Assembly (NCBI GenBank): GCA_020354625.1
Contig: CP070651.1
Location: 3,811,587-3,875,586, forward strand
Direction: 5' to 3'
DNA: 64,000 nt
From: Trueperaceae bacterium
GTDB taxonomy: Bacteria > Deinococcota > Deinococci > Deinococcales > Trueperaceae
Part shown: positions 16,069 through 25,571 of the stretch, piece after piece
Layout of the letters: the number at the start of each line of letters is the position of its first letter
Position numbering within the stretch: the first letter of the stretch is position 1
Notes under the pieces: model-generated
Databases searched by the model: none
What the model was told of the DNA's origin: nothing
The model's input: the letters and a program-made list of their open reading frames with translations, nothing else
Made by a program: the position numbers and the translations under genes

Positions 16069-17778
16069 CTATTCGTCGTTGGGCTGAAGTGAGGAGTGGC
16101 GCAGGAAGTCGAAGTCCACGCCCAAGTGAGCCTGCTGGATAGAGCGGAGGTAGAGCCGCTCGTAGCCGCGGGCCGGCAGCGACCTCTCGACTCGGTGCTC
16201 GGTCCGCCGGGCCTCGAGCTCGTCACCATCGACCAGAAGCTCGAGTCGCCGACGGGCAACGTCGACTTCGATGGTGTCACCGTCACGCACCAAGCCGAGC
16301 GGGCCCCCGACCGCAGCCTCCGGCGAAACGTGCAAGATCACCGTCCCAAAGGCGGTGCCACTCATCCGTGCATCGGAGATACGCACCATGTCTTTGACCC
16401 CAGCGAGCTTCTTGGGCAGCGGAAAGTAGCCGGCCTCGGGCATGCCCGGTGCGCCGACCGGACCGGCGTTCTGGAGGACAAGGATATCTTGCGGGGTCAC
16501 GTCTAAAGCGGGGTCGTCGATCCTGGCGGCAAGGTCCTCCAAGGAAGTAAAGACCACCGCTCTACCCCTAGTTTGGAGCAGGTGCGGGCTGGCGGCCGAG
16601 CGCTTTATGATGGCCCCGTCAGGAGCGAGGTTTCCCCGTAGAGAGACCAGGGCGCTCTCCCGTTTGAGGGGTCGCTCGAGCGGACGGATCACCTGCTGCC
16701 AGTCGGGCCACTCAAACGGCTCAGCCAGAAGATCTCCCAACGTCTGGCCGGTCACGGTCATCGTACTGAGATCGAGCTTCCCTTTGAGCGCCTGCAACAT
16801 CACGGGGAGCCCACCGGCCCGGTAAAAGTCTTCCATGTAGGCGCTGCCCGACGGCTTCACATCAGCTAGGACCGGTATACCCTCACCCGATTCGTCGAGA
16901 TCTTCGGGGTCGAGCCTGATGCCGAGCCTGCCGGCGATGGCAGTCAAATGGATGATGGCATTGGTGGAGCCACCGAGCGCCTGCAGCACGCGCAAGGCGT
17001 TCTCAAACGCTGAGCGGGTCATGATCTGTTCAGGGGTAAGTCCACGTTCCAGAAGCCTAACCGCCTGCCTGCCACTCTCCTCTGCGTGGCGCAAGCGTTC
17101 GGCATGCACCGCCGGTACGCTCGCCCCACCCGGCAACATCATGCCGAGCGCTTCACTGAGACAGGCCATAGTGCTGGCAGTACCCATCACAGCGCAGGTT
17201 CCAGCCGTTACCGCCAACTGATTCTCAATCTCATCTACTGCTTCCTGAGCGATCTCACCCCGGCGGTAGCCGGCCCAGGTGCGGCGGCAGTCGGTACAAG
17301 CACCCAACCGCTCCCCCCGGTAGCTGCCCGTGAGCATCGGTCCGGCAGCGAGAACGATGGCGGGCAGACCGGCGCTGGCAGCGCCCATCAGCAGCGCCGG
17401 CAGGGTCTTGTCGCAGCCACCCACCAGCACCGCCGCGTCGAGCGGTTGCGCGGTGAGCATCACCTCGACGTCCATGGCCATGAGGTTGCGGAGCATCATG
17501 CTGGTCGGTGACAGGAAAGGTTCTCCGAGCGAGATGACGGGGAACTCGAGCGGCAGACCTCCTGCTTGCCATACACCCCTCTTTACGGCCTCGACCAAGT
17601 CCTTTAGGCCACGATGGCAGTTGTTGAGCTCGCTGTAGGTGTTGACAATCCCAATGATCGGCTTGTCGAGTGCTTCGCCGCTATATCCCATCGACTTGGC
17701 GAAAGAGCGGCGCAAGAAGAGGGAAAACTCCCGGTCACCATATTGCGTCAGACGGTTGGCAAGACCTCTCGTCTTCAT
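16069..17778 (-). CDS. IlvD/Edd family dehydratase (L-arabinonate/D-xylonate type)
   Basis: 569 residues. The [2Fe-2S]-type cysteines are visible in 'YSELNNCHRG', 'VGGCDKTLPALL' and 'TAGTCAVMGTAS'. The start 'LTQYGDREFSLFLRRSFAKS' and length match pentonate dehydratases rather than the biosynthetic IlvD. It would form 2-keto-3-deoxy acids, which the RraA-family protein at 18958-19683 could cleave. It is the second such enzyme within 5 kb. Confidence 0.85.
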   Translation of the reverse strand: MKTRGLANRLTQYGDREFSLFLRRSFAKSMGYSGEALDKPIIGIVNTYSELNNCHRGLKDLVEAVKRGVWQAGGLPLEFPVISLGEPFLSPTSMMLRNLMAMDVEVMLTAQPLDAAVLVGGCDKTLPALLMGAASAGLPAIVLAAGPMLTGSYRGERLGACTDCRRTWAGYRRGEIAQEAVDEIENQLAVTAGTCAVMGTASTMACLSEALGMMLPGGASVPAVHAERLRHAEESGRQAVRLLERGLTPEQIMTRSAFENALRVLQALGGSTNAIIHLTAIAGRLGIRLDPEDLDESGEGIPVLADVKPSGSAYMEDFYRAGGLPVMLQALKGKLDLSTMTVTGQTLGDLLAEPFEWPDWQQVIRPLERPLKRESALVSLRGNLAPDGAIIKRSAASPHLLQTRGRAVVFTSLEDLAARIDDPALDVTPQDILVLQNAGPVGAPGMPEAGYFPLPKKLAGVKDMVRISDARMSGTAFGTVILHVSPEAAVGGPLGLVRDGDTIEVDVARRRLELLVDGDELEARRTEHRVERSLPARGYERLYLRSIQQAHLGVDFDFLRHSSLQPNDE

Positions 17779-17992
17779 ACCGGATCAACTCTTGTATACC
17801 CAACCATACAACCTCATCTCCCGATGCTGGCCGCTCGTCCGCTCCGGGCAGAAGCCTGAGCCGCCGGCGTGAAGCGCAACACCTCGCGGCCCTATTCCCC
17901 GCCCCGGCACCGGCAAGTTGTCAACCTCTGGAGGGAGTGTACCACCTCGGGTGCCGCCCAACCTCGCACGCCACATCGGCTAAGGTAAGCCC

Positions 17993-18919
17993 ATGACAGA
18001 CGAAAATAGAGTCGTCAACCACCGGGCAGGAAATGAACCGCTCTTTGGCAATGTGGCGCATTTTATGGGTTTTCCAAGCTATGAGGGTGCCGGCTGCGCC
18101 GCCGAGGCCGTTATCACCGGCGTCCCTTTCGACCTCGCCACCACCGGGCGTCCTGGGGCGAGGCTCGGACCGTGGGCCATCAGGCAAGCCTCGAGCAACC
18201 TGCTCTGGGAAACCGTGCGCTGGCCTTGGGAGTTCGAGCTCACATCGAAGCTCGAAGTTGCCGATGCCGGCGACCTCCAGGTTCCACCGGGGGACGCCAG
18301 CCGGCTCACGGAGCAGCTCGAGCAGCACGCCTCGGCCCTCTTGAGTGCAGGGAAACACCTGGTAACCTTCGGCGGGGACCACTTCATCACCCTGCCGCTG
18401 CTCAGGGCGCACGCCCGCTCGCTCGGGCCATTGGCGCTGATTCACTTCGACGCCCACACCGACAACTACCGTGGCGGGCTTTACGATCACGGTACCTTCC
18501 TGGCCACCGCCCTCCGTGAGGGGTTGATCCTGCCCGAGCGGAGCGTGCAGATCGGCATCCGCACCGCCTACGATAAGCTCCATCATCCGTTTACGGTCTT
18601 GGATGCCCTTCAGGTCGATAAGACCCCTGCAGCCGCACTGGTCCAGACCATCCAAGAGATCACGGCCGGTCAACTCTGCTATCTGAGCTTCGATATCGAC
18701 TGCCTCGACCCCGCCTTCGCTCCGAGCACGGGTACACCTGTGGTCGGCGGCGTGAGCACCACCAAGGCCCTCGAAATCCTGCGGCAACTAACGAGCTGCC
18801 GGCTCGTCGGCATGGACCTGGTCGAAGTAGCACCCGCTACCCAACAGGTCGACGTCACCGCCCTCGCCGCCGCTACCCTGGTGCTCGACTACCTCTACCT
18901 GGTGGCTGCAGGTCGCTAG
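17993..18919 (+). CDS. Ureohydrolase family protein (agmatinase/arginase-like)
   Basis: 308 residues. All manganese motifs are present: 'TFGGDHFITLPL', 'HFDAHTDNY' and 'SFDIDCLDPAFAPSTGTP'. The closing 'GTPVVGG' loop fits agmatinase/guanidinobutyrase rather than arginase. It hydrolyses a guanidino compound to urea and an amine. It is divergent from the pentonate dehydratase and convergent with the RraA-like gene, so an operon partner is not obvious. Confidence 0.85.
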   Translation: MTDENRVVNHRAGNEPLFGNVAHFMGFPSYEGAGCAAEAVITGVPFDLATTGRPGARLGPWAIRQASSNLLWETVRWPWEFELTSKLEVADAGDLQVPPGDASRLTEQLEQHASALLSAGKHLVTFGGDHFITLPLLRAHARSLGPLALIHFDAHTDNYRGGLYDHGTFLATALREGLILPERSVQIGIRTAYDKLHHPFTVLDALQVDKTPAAALVQTIQEITAGQLCYLSFDIDCLDPAFAPSTGTPVVGGVSTTKALEILRQLTSCRLVGMDLVEVAPATQQVDVTALAAATLVLDYLYLVAAGR

Positions 18920-18957
18920 CGGTCTGACTGAACCGTCACCTTACCCTTAGGTGCACT

Positions 18958-19683
18958 CTACTTACGAACTCGCTTGGCCAGCTCGGCGATCTGGTGATGC
19001 GATTCGGCTCGAGCTTCGTTGAAGGCCTTGAGTGTGGGAGAGCCGCTGCGCATCGCTTCGATCACGATCATCTCAGCTGCCACGAAGTCGTCACAGATAT
19101 CGGCTATTTCACCAGCGATCTCTTTGGGGATGGTGGTCACGCCGTTGGCGTCTCCATGCAAAAGATCATTGGGTTGCACCATGATGCCACCGACACGGAC
19201 CGGTACCTGAAGTTGTGGGAAGTAGACGTAGCCGTGCGAACAGATGGCACCGTTCGTAAAGACCGGAAAGTCGAGTTCTCCGACCTGCTCGAGGTCACGA
19301 CCCGTGCCGCTGGTGATGAGCCCCGTCGCCCCAAAGGCTTGGTAGGAGGTACACATCACCTCGCCGAAGGTGGCAGCGACCGAGGGATCGTCCAGATCTT
19401 GGAAGACCACTACGGCGGGGCCGTCGAGCTCGGCGAAGCCCGCAATCTGATCGTCCATGCCGCCGTACTCGCTCCCACCAGGTGGGGGGGCGGCAGCTCG
19501 GAAGGTTGCCGTGGAAGCGAAGCCCACCATCGGTGGCAGCTGCGGATAACAGGCTCTGATGCGGGCGTCCATGTAGCCTGCGGTGCGGGGGCGTACCTCG
19601 AAGAGTTCGATGACATTGCAAATGGTCGGGGTGTCGAAGCGACGGAGGGTGGCGAGCACGTCTGGAGAGATCATGTGAGCCAT
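18958..19683 (-). CDS. RraA/HMG-aldolase family protein
   Basis: 241 residues. The 'DTPTICNVIE' start, 'GTGRDLEQV' and 'VQPNDLLHGDANGVTTIP' are signature blocks of the RraA-like fold (4-hydroxy-4-methyl-2-oxoglutarate / oxaloacetate aldolases, with Arg-Asp binding the metal and pyruvate). Given two sugar-acid dehydratases nearby, an aldol cleavage of a 2-keto-3-deoxy acid is the likely role. The start at 19683 was preferred because GAGAGG lies before it; an upstream ATG at 19719 has no ribosome site. Confidence 0.75.
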   Translation of the reverse strand: MAHMISPDVLATLRRFDTPTICNVIELFEVRPRTAGYMDARIRACYPQLPPMVGFASTATFRAAAPPPGGSEYGGMDDQIAGFAELDGPAVVVFQDLDDPSVAATFGEVMCTSYQAFGATGLITSGTGRDLEQVGELDFPVFTNGAICSHGYVYFPQLQVPVRVGGIMVQPNDLLHGDANGVTTIPKEIAGEIADICDDFVAAEMIVIEAMRSGSPTLKAFNEARAESHHQIAELAKRVRK

Positions 19684-19825
19684 TCTAGCCTCTCGGACAA
19701 CCTTTTCATAATTGGACATGAATGACTCATGGCACTCTAGAAAACCTGATCTTTTGTCGTATGCTTAACCCAGCTCGCTTCAGCCTCTCCTATCGAAAAC
19801 AACCGAGACTGGAATAGGAAAGTCC

Positions 19826-22207
19826 ATGAGCCCACTCAAGTACCATCACCTCATACCCATCCCCCTGCTGCTTGTGCTTCTTATGCTCCTCAGCGCGGCC
19901 GCATCCGGCCCTTCGAGCGACCATAGGCTGGGAAATGTTGGTGGGGTCGCAGCCTTCGCTATCGCGGTCGATACCGGAGCGCAGAACGGTCACCTCGATT
20001 CTCGCTACGAAGACCTGTTGCGTCCTGAGCGTTTCGAGGCCACCAATCACACCCAAAGGGCTTCGCCGCGACAGGTCACCGGCAAACCCCGCCTGAGGGT
20101 GGTAAGGGGTAGTGGCTCCGGCTTGTACGACGCCGGCGACAAGATCGCTATCAGGGCCGCATCAGCCGATCACAACTATTCCTTTTCCCACTGGACGAGC
20201 GATGGCGGTGGCAGCTTTGCCGATGCCTTCTCGGAATCCACCACGTTCATCATGCCGAGCAACTCGGTGAGCATCACGGCGAACTACCTGCCTGGCGTAG
20301 CGCCTACCGACAACGTCTCCGTAGCGCGGCGCTGGAACGAGGTGCTGCTGCAGGCGATCCGCAACGATTTCGCGAGGCCGACGGTTCACGCCCGCAATCT
20401 GTTCCACACGTCGGCAGCCATATATGACGCCTGGGCGGCTTACACGGATGTAGAAGCGCCGTGGTTGGTAGGTGATACTGAGCCCACAGCAGGTTTCACT
20501 TGCACACTGGAGGCATTCAAAGGATCGAAAAATGTCGAAAGGGCTCAACGGGAAGCATTGAGCTACGCCGTCTACCGTATCATCCTCCACCGCTTCGCCG
20601 GCTCGCCCAGAGCCAGTCAGATCATCCGAGACGCCAACGCGCTGATGAGCTACCTCGGCTATAACGCCGACGATGTCTCGACCGATTACCGCAACGGCTC
20701 CGCCGCTGCCCTGGGCAACTATATCGCTCAGTGCTACATCGATTTCGGCCTAAGCGATGGTGCAAACGAAATCAACGACTATGCCAACCTGGCTTATCGG
20801 CCACACAACGAGGCGCTACAACCGGAGCTACCGGGCAACCCCAACATCACCGATCTCAACCACTGGCAACCGCTATCCTTGACGGAGTTTATCGACCAGG
20901 CCGGCAACCCCACGAGCTCAGCGCCCGAATTTCTGAGCCCAGAGTGGGGCCTGGTGGTGCCCTTTGCGCTCTCGCCCACCGATCTCACCATCCATACCAG
21001 AGACGGTTTCGACTACTGGGTCTATCACGATCCCGGCGCGCCCCCCACCATCGATGGTGCCCTGGCTGAAAGCTACAAGTGGGCGCACTCACTGGTGGCC
21101 ATCTGGTCATCCCAGCTCGATCCTACCCAGGGCAAAGGGGCGGAGCTGATCGATATCTCTCCGGCCAGCATAGGCAACATTCCCTTGACCACCTACCCCA
21201 CGGCGTTCGAGGACTATCCGGACTTTTTCAACACGCTCGACGGCGGAGACCTCAGCCGAGGCTATGCCCTCAACCCGGTCACCGGCCGACCGTACGAACC
21301 GCAGCGGGTACCGCGCGGCGACTACGCCCGGGTCCTCGCCGAGTTCTGGGCCGACGGCCCGGACTCGGAAACCCCCCCTGGACACTGGTTCGTCATCCTG
21401 AACGAAGTCAACGACCATCCGCTGCTGAAACGGCGCTTGGGTGGAGAGGGCCCCGAGCTAAGCCGGTTGGAATGGGATGTCAAGGCCTACTTTTCGATGG
21501 GGGGCGCGATGCACGACGCGGCGATCGCCGCCTGGGGCCTCAAGGGCTGGTACGACTACATCCGTCCCGTCTCATCGATCAGGGCCATGGCAGACCGAGG
21601 GCAGAGCACGGATCCGAGTCTGGTGTCTTATCACCCAGATGGCATACCGCTGGAACCCGGGTACATCGAGCTGGTCGAGGCGGGAGATCCACTGGCCGGC
21701 AGCGGCGGCGAAAACATCGGCAAGATCAAGCTTCTGGCCTGGCGTGGCCCGGGCGTCATCCTCGACCCGGACATCGATGAGGCAGGTGTCGGCTGGATCC
21801 TGGCCGAGAACTGGTGGCCGTATCAACGACCGAGCTTTGTGACGCCACCGTTTGCGGGTTATGTCTCTGGGCACTCCACCTATTCACGTGCGGCAGCAGA
21901 GGTGATGACGGCACTCACCGGCGACCCCTATTTTCCAGGCGGCATGAGCGGCTTCGAGATCGAAGCCGACGAGTTCCTGGTGTTCGAAGACGGGCCCAGC
22001 GTCGACATGACGCTGCAGTGGGCCACCTACCAGGATGCTTCCGATCAGTGCAGCCTCTCGAGGATCTGGGGAGGGATCCATCCGCCTGTAGACGATATCC
22101 CAGGTCGGCTGATCGGTAGGGAGATCGGGATCGACGCATTTGCACACGCGCAAACCTACTTCAGAGGCAACGTAGAGACCCCCGCCACCGGCACCGAGGA
22201 ACCTTGA
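19826..22207 (+). CDS. Secreted vanadium-dependent haloperoxidase-like / PAP2-fold protein
   Basis: 793 residues with a hydrophobic signal segment (about 10-28). Residues about 92-155 form a divergent InlB B-repeat-like module ('GDKIAIRA', 'FSHWTSDGG', 'FIMPSNSVSITANY'). The helical bundle then begins 'RRWNEVLLQAIRNDFARP', as in vanadium haloperoxidases. Vanadate/phosphate-site motifs near the C-terminus are 'GYVSGHSTYSRAAAEV' (about 680) and 'IWGGIHPPVDDIPGRLIG'. It may be an extracellular haloperoxidase or an acid phosphatase relative. It ends 11 bp before the MetE-like gene. Confidence 0.75.
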   Translation: MSPLKYHHLIPIPLLLVLLMLLSAAASGPSSDHRLGNVGGVAAFAIAVDTGAQNGHLDSRYEDLLRPERFEATNHTQRASPRQVTGKPRLRVVRGSGSGLYDAGDKIAIRAASADHNYSFSHWTSDGGGSFADAFSESTTFIMPSNSVSITANYLPGVAPTDNVSVARRWNEVLLQAIRNDFARPTVHARNLFHTSAAIYDAWAAYTDVEAPWLVGDTEPTAGFTCTLEAFKGSKNVERAQREALSYAVYRIILHRFAGSPRASQIIRDANALMSYLGYNADDVSTDYRNGSAAALGNYIAQCYIDFGLSDGANEINDYANLAYRPHNEALQPELPGNPNITDLNHWQPLSLTEFIDQAGNPTSSAPEFLSPEWGLVVPFALSPTDLTIHTRDGFDYWVYHDPGAPPTIDGALAESYKWAHSLVAIWSSQLDPTQGKGAELIDISPASIGNIPLTTYPTAFEDYPDFFNTLDGGDLSRGYALNPVTGRPYEPQRVPRGDYARVLAEFWADGPDSETPPGHWFVILNEVNDHPLLKRRLGGEGPELSRLEWDVKAYFSMGGAMHDAAIAAWGLKGWYDYIRPVSSIRAMADRGQSTDPSLVSYHPDGIPLEPGYIELVEAGDPLAGSGGENIGKIKLLAWRGPGVILDPDIDEAGVGWILAENWWPYQRPSFVTPPFAGYVSGHSTYSRAAAEVMTALTGDPYFPGGMSGFEIEADEFLVFEDGPSVDMTLQWATYQDASDQCSLSRIWGGIHPPVDDIPGRLIGREIGIDAFAHAQTYFRGNVETPATGTEEP

Positions 22208-22218
22208 TAGGCTAGGGC

Positions 22219-23367
22219 ATGAACACCAGCGACCAGCGGATCCTGACCACCCACGTCGGCAGCATGCCCCGCCCCCAGGAAGTGGTGGACATGCTCTTTG
22301 CCGAAGACAAGGGGGATCTCACCGACCGCGAGGCCTATCAGGGCGTCATGAAACGTGCGGTGGCCGAGACCGTCTCCAAGCAGGTAGCAGCCGGCGTCGA
22401 CGTCGTCAGCGACGGCGAGATGAGCAAGATCAGCTACGCCACCTACATTCGGCACCGGCTGAGCGGTTTTGAAATCGGCGAGGTGCCCAGGGCTACTCCC
22501 AAAGACTTGGACGAGTTTCCGGCCTTTCGAGACCGCCTGGCCCAGGCGGGCGGCACCCCCAAGTATCACCGGCCGATCTGCAACGGGCCCATCCACATGG
22601 TCAACAAGGAACCACTCGAGCGAGACATCGCCAACCTCAAGGCCGCGCTCGAGCAGAGCGGCGCTACCGAAGGGTTCATGAACGCGGCTTCGCCGGGTGT
22701 GATCGCCGTGTTCCAACCGAACACCTACTACGACTCCCACGAAGCCTACCTACAGGCCCTGGCTGAAGCGATGAAAGAGGAGTACGAAGCTATCGCGGCG
22801 GCCGGGTTGCTGCTTCAGATCGACTGCCCGGATTTGGCGATGGGGCGACACATCAAGTTCCGAGACATCGACGACGGCGAGTTCTTGCACAATGCCGAGC
22901 TGCAAATCGAGGCGCTCAACTACGCCCTTTCAGACATTCCTGCCGATAGGGTACGGATGCACGTCTGCTGGGGGAACTACGAAGGTCCCCACACCCACGA
23001 CATCCCCTTCAGTAAGATCTTCGACACGGTGATGAAGGCCAAGCCCCAGGCGGTCCTCTTCGAAGCCGCCAACCCCCGGCACGCGCACGAGTGGACGGTG
23101 TGGCGAGACCACGAGGTGCCGCCCGATAAGATCCTCGTCCCCGGCGTGCTCGACACCACCACCAACTTCGTGGAGCACCCCGAGCTGGTGGCTGAACGGA
23201 TCGAGCGGTTCGGGCGCATGGTGGGGCCTGAGCGGGTCATCGCCGGAACCGACTGCGGCTTCGGCACCTTCGCCGGCTTCGGAGCCGTGCATCCCGACAT
23301 CTGCTGGGCCAAGCTCGAGTCCCTGGCGCGCGGGGCTGAGATCGCATCGGAGCGCTTGTTCGCATAA
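22219..23367 (+). CDS. MetE C-terminal-like (cobalamin-independent methionine synthase II family) methyltransferase
   Basis: 382 residues forming a single MetE-type barrel. Motifs are 'TTHVGSMPRP' at the N-terminus, 'QIDCPDLAMGRH', 'HVCWGNYEGPHTHDIP' (the metal His/Cys) and 'AGTDCGFGTFAG'. Stand-alone barrels like this include methyltransferases and epoxyalkane:CoM transferase relatives that act on thiols with zinc. The thiol substrate is unknown. Repeat C copy 1 lies just downstream. Confidence 0.75.
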   Translation: MNTSDQRILTTHVGSMPRPQEVVDMLFAEDKGDLTDREAYQGVMKRAVAETVSKQVAAGVDVVSDGEMSKISYATYIRHRLSGFEIGEVPRATPKDLDEFPAFRDRLAQAGGTPKYHRPICNGPIHMVNKEPLERDIANLKAALEQSGATEGFMNAASPGVIAVFQPNTYYDSHEAYLQALAEAMKEEYEAIAAAGLLLQIDCPDLAMGRHIKFRDIDDGEFLHNAELQIEALNYALSDIPADRVRMHVCWGNYEGPHTHDIPFSKIFDTVMKAKPQAVLFEAANPRHAHEWTVWRDHEVPPDKILVPGVLDTTTNFVEHPELVAERIERFGRMVGPERVIAGTDCGFGTFAGFGAVHPDICWAKLESLARGAEIASERLFA

Positions 23368-23412
23368 GCATGTTCGCATAAACATGTTTCGCATAACCAG
23401 CGAACGCTCCGG

Positions 23413-23540
23413 CTAAGGACCTCCAGAGGTATAACCTCAAACTTAAGGCTACAGAAGCGAGGTTGGACCGCGGCCGTCCGCGGGACGCAGGCTCGGCGCT
23501 TCGCTGACCCAATTCTGCAAACAGTACTCGGCTGTGCTTA
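23413..23540 (-). repeat. Repeat family C, copy 1
   Basis: Matches 52613-52722 in the opposite genomic orientation, including GCACA, 'TTTGCAGAATTGGGTCAGCG', 'GCGTCCCGCGG' and 'CCGCGGTCCAACCTCGC'. This copy carries about 15 extra bases near one end. On the minus strand it begins TTAAGCAC, and its TAA is the stop codon of the SDR gene. It fills the gap between two convergent genes. Confidence 0.75.
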
Positions 23541-24287
23541 AGTCAGCGGCCTGCCACCGTCTACCGGCACGATGCACCCGGTCGAGAAGCCGAGCCCGGT
23601 TGCCACCGCGACCACGGCTCGTGCTACGTCGTCTGCACTGGCCAACCGGCCGAGCGGGGTCCGCTCGCGCTGCGCTTGGCTCCAGCTCGGGTCGAGCTTC
23701 TCGGTGTACTTGCCCTCGACCAGACCCGGGGCCACCGAGACCACCCGGATCGCCGGCGCCAGCGCCCGCCCCAGCGAGCGGGTCATCGAGTCGAGCGCCG
23801 CCTTGGAGGCGCAGTAGGCGACGTTGCTGCCGTTGCCGCTGCGACCGGCAATCGAGGAGATATTGACGACCAAGCCATGACCGGACGCCTCCAGCAAGGG
23901 CTTCATGGCGCGGATCGCCGCAAACGGTCCGCGCCAGTTGACCCGGAAGATCAGGTCGATCAACTCGTCGTCGAGCGCGTCTAAGTCAGCGTGATCGACA
24001 AAGCGCGTAACCCCGGCGTTGTTGACCAGGATATCGAGCCGGCCGTGAACGTCTGCAACCTGCTTCGCCAGGGCCTCTAGCGAACGAGTATCGTCCACGA
24101 CGCCCCTTGCGACGCTATGTCCCTCACCGGGTAGCGATGCCGCCAACGCCTGGGCATCGGCTTCGCTGCTGCGGTAGCACACCACCACCTGCGCCCCGGC
24201 TTCCGCCAACTGGCGCGCGGTGGCGGAGCCGATGCCGCCGGTCGCGCCGGTCACGAGGGCGACCTGCCCGGACAGCGAATGGCTCAC
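23538..24287 (-). CDS. Short-chain dehydrogenase/reductase (FabG-like)
   Basis: 249 residues of classical SDR: cofactor loop [11 protein letters not shown] (14-24), 'NNAGV', and the catalytic Ser in 'ISSIAG' with Y-x-x-x-K in 'AYCASKAA'. The GTG start overlaps the HisD-like stop as GTGA, so it is the last gene of the LacI-controlled operon. The C-terminus ends GRPLT, and its TAA stop is contributed by repeat C. With the HisD-like enzyme it would form a two-step alcohol oxidation, as in dihydroxypropanesulfonate pathways; the substrate here is not known. Confidence 0.8.
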   Translation of the reverse strand: MSHSLSGQVALVTGATGGIGSATARQLAEAGAQVVVCYRSSEADAQALAASLPGEGHSVARGVVDDTRSLEALAKQVADVHGRLDILVNNAGVTRFVDHADLDALDDELIDLIFRVNWRGPFAAIRAMKPLLEASGHGLVVNISSIAGRSGNGSNVAYCASKAALDSMTRSLGRALAPAIRVVSVAPGLVEGKYTEKLDPSWSQAQRERTPLGRLASADDVARAVVAVATGLGFSTGCIVPVDGGRPLT

Positions 24288-25570
24288 CCGGCCGCCTGCC
24301 GGTAGCGCTCGAGTCGCAAGGTGGCCTGCCGCCTGTGCCCTGCAAAGCCTTCGATCTCGCAGATACGGGCGCAGTTCTCACCGATCACCACGCTCGCTTC
24401 GGAGGTACAGCGTTGGTAGGTGACGGTCTTGAGAAACTTGCCGACCCAGAGACCCCCGGTATAGCGCGCCGCGCGGGCAGTGGGCAGGATGTGGTTGGTG
24501 CCGATGCTCTTGTCGCCGTAGGCCACGTTCGTCTCGGGGCCCAAGAACAGCGAGCCGTAATTGGTCAGGTGCTCGAGGAAGTAGCCGGGATCGCGGGTGA
24601 GGACCTCGACGTGCTCGCTGGCGATCCGGTCGGCCTCGGCCACCAGCTCCTCGTCGCTAGCGCACAAGATGATCTGACCGTAGTCGCGCCAGGCCTGGGC
24701 GGCCACCTCGGCCGTCTCCAGCGTCTCGAGCTGGCGCTCGATCTCGGCCTGGAGACCGGCAGCCAACCGCTCGCTCGTAGTGAGCAGGATCGCCGGTGAG
24801 TTGGGGCCGTGTTCGGCCTGGCCGAGCAGGTCGGTGGCCACCATCTCGAGATCGGCGCTGTCGTCGGCGATCACCAGGATTTCGGTTGGGCCGGCTAGCA
24901 GATCGATGCCGACCTCGCCGAACAGCTGCCGCTTGGCTTCGGCCACGTAGGCGTTGCCCGGACCGACCAGGAAATCGACCGGGGCGATCGTTTCGGTCCC
25001 TACCGCCATCGCCGCCATCGCCTGAACGCCACCGAGAATATAGATCTCGTCGGCTCCGGCCAACGCCAGGGTGGCGACGGTTGCCGGATAGGGCTCGCCG
25101 CTCATCGGCGGCGTGCAAGCGACGACGCGCCCTACCCCGGCTACCTTGGCGGTGGCCACGCTCATGATGGCCGAGGCGATCATCGGATAACGCCCCCCCG
25201 GGACGTAGCAGCCCACGCTGTTCATGGGGATGTTGCGGTGGCCGAGCGTGACGCCGGGCAGGGTCTCTAGTTCGAGGTCGCGAATGGCGCCGCGCTGGGC
25301 CTGCGCGAAGGTGCGGACCTGCTCGAGCGAGAAGCGGATGGCCTCGAGTTGATCCGCGGGGACCTGAGCGATGGCCGCTTCGACGGCCTCGGCCGAAAGC
25401 CGGAAACTCTCAGGGGCGTAGCCGTCGAACCTTTCAGACAGCTCCCGCACGGCGGCGTCGCCCCGCTCGCGCACCTCGGCGATGATCCCCTTGACGGTGG
25501 CCTCCACCCGTTCGTCGAGCTGCGCTTTGGCGCCGGCGTCGATGCCGCGCTTCAAGACGGTCGCCGCCAC
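24284..25570 (-). CDS. Histidinol-dehydrogenase family protein, probably catabolic
   Basis: 428 residues. The NAD/active-site run '[18 protein letters not shown]' and the zinc Gln/His in '[14 protein letters not shown]' are intact, with further sites 'NHILPT' and '[11 protein letters not shown]'. The fold oxidises an alcohol to a carboxylate in two NAD steps. No other histidine-biosynthesis gene is near, and the gene sits in an operon with a sugar-type importer and an SDR. A catabolic relative (for example the HpsN type, which acts on sulfopropanediol or sulfolactate) is more likely than HisD itself. Confidence 0.75.
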   Translation of the reverse strand: MAATVLKRGIDAGAKAQLDERVEATVKGIIAEVRERGDAAVRELSERFDGYAPESFRLSAEAVEAAIAQVPADQLEAIRFSLEQVRTFAQAQRGAIRDLELETLPGVTLGHRNIPMNSVGCYVPGGRYPMIASAIMSVATAKVAGVGRVVACTPPMSGEPYPATVATLALAGADEIYILGGVQAMAAMAVGTETIAPVDFLVGPGNAYVAEAKRQLFGEVGIDLLAGPTEILVIADDSADLEMVATDLLGQAEHGPNSPAILLTTSERLAAGLQAEIERQLETLETAEVAAQAWRDYGQIILCASDEELVAEADRIASEHVEVLTRDPGYFLEHLTNYGSLFLGPETNVAYGDKSIGTNHILPTARAARYTGGLWVGKFLKTVTYQRCTSEASVVIGENCARICEIEGFAGHRRQATLRLERYRQAAG

Positions 25571-25571
25571 C

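Noticed and set aside
17921-18787. 288-codon minus-strand frame over the ureohydrolase gene
   Set aside because: The plus-strand gene has all metal motifs; the minus frame has none.
21079-21780. 233-codon open frame on the plus strand within the haloperoxidase-like gene
   Set aside because: Lies inside a gene with strong motifs; composition is Arg/Pro/Gly-rich and it has no ribosome site. A frame shadow.
24284-25570. Assigning the HisD-family gene to histidine biosynthesis
   Set aside because: No other his gene is near and it is in a LacI-controlled import operon with an SDR.
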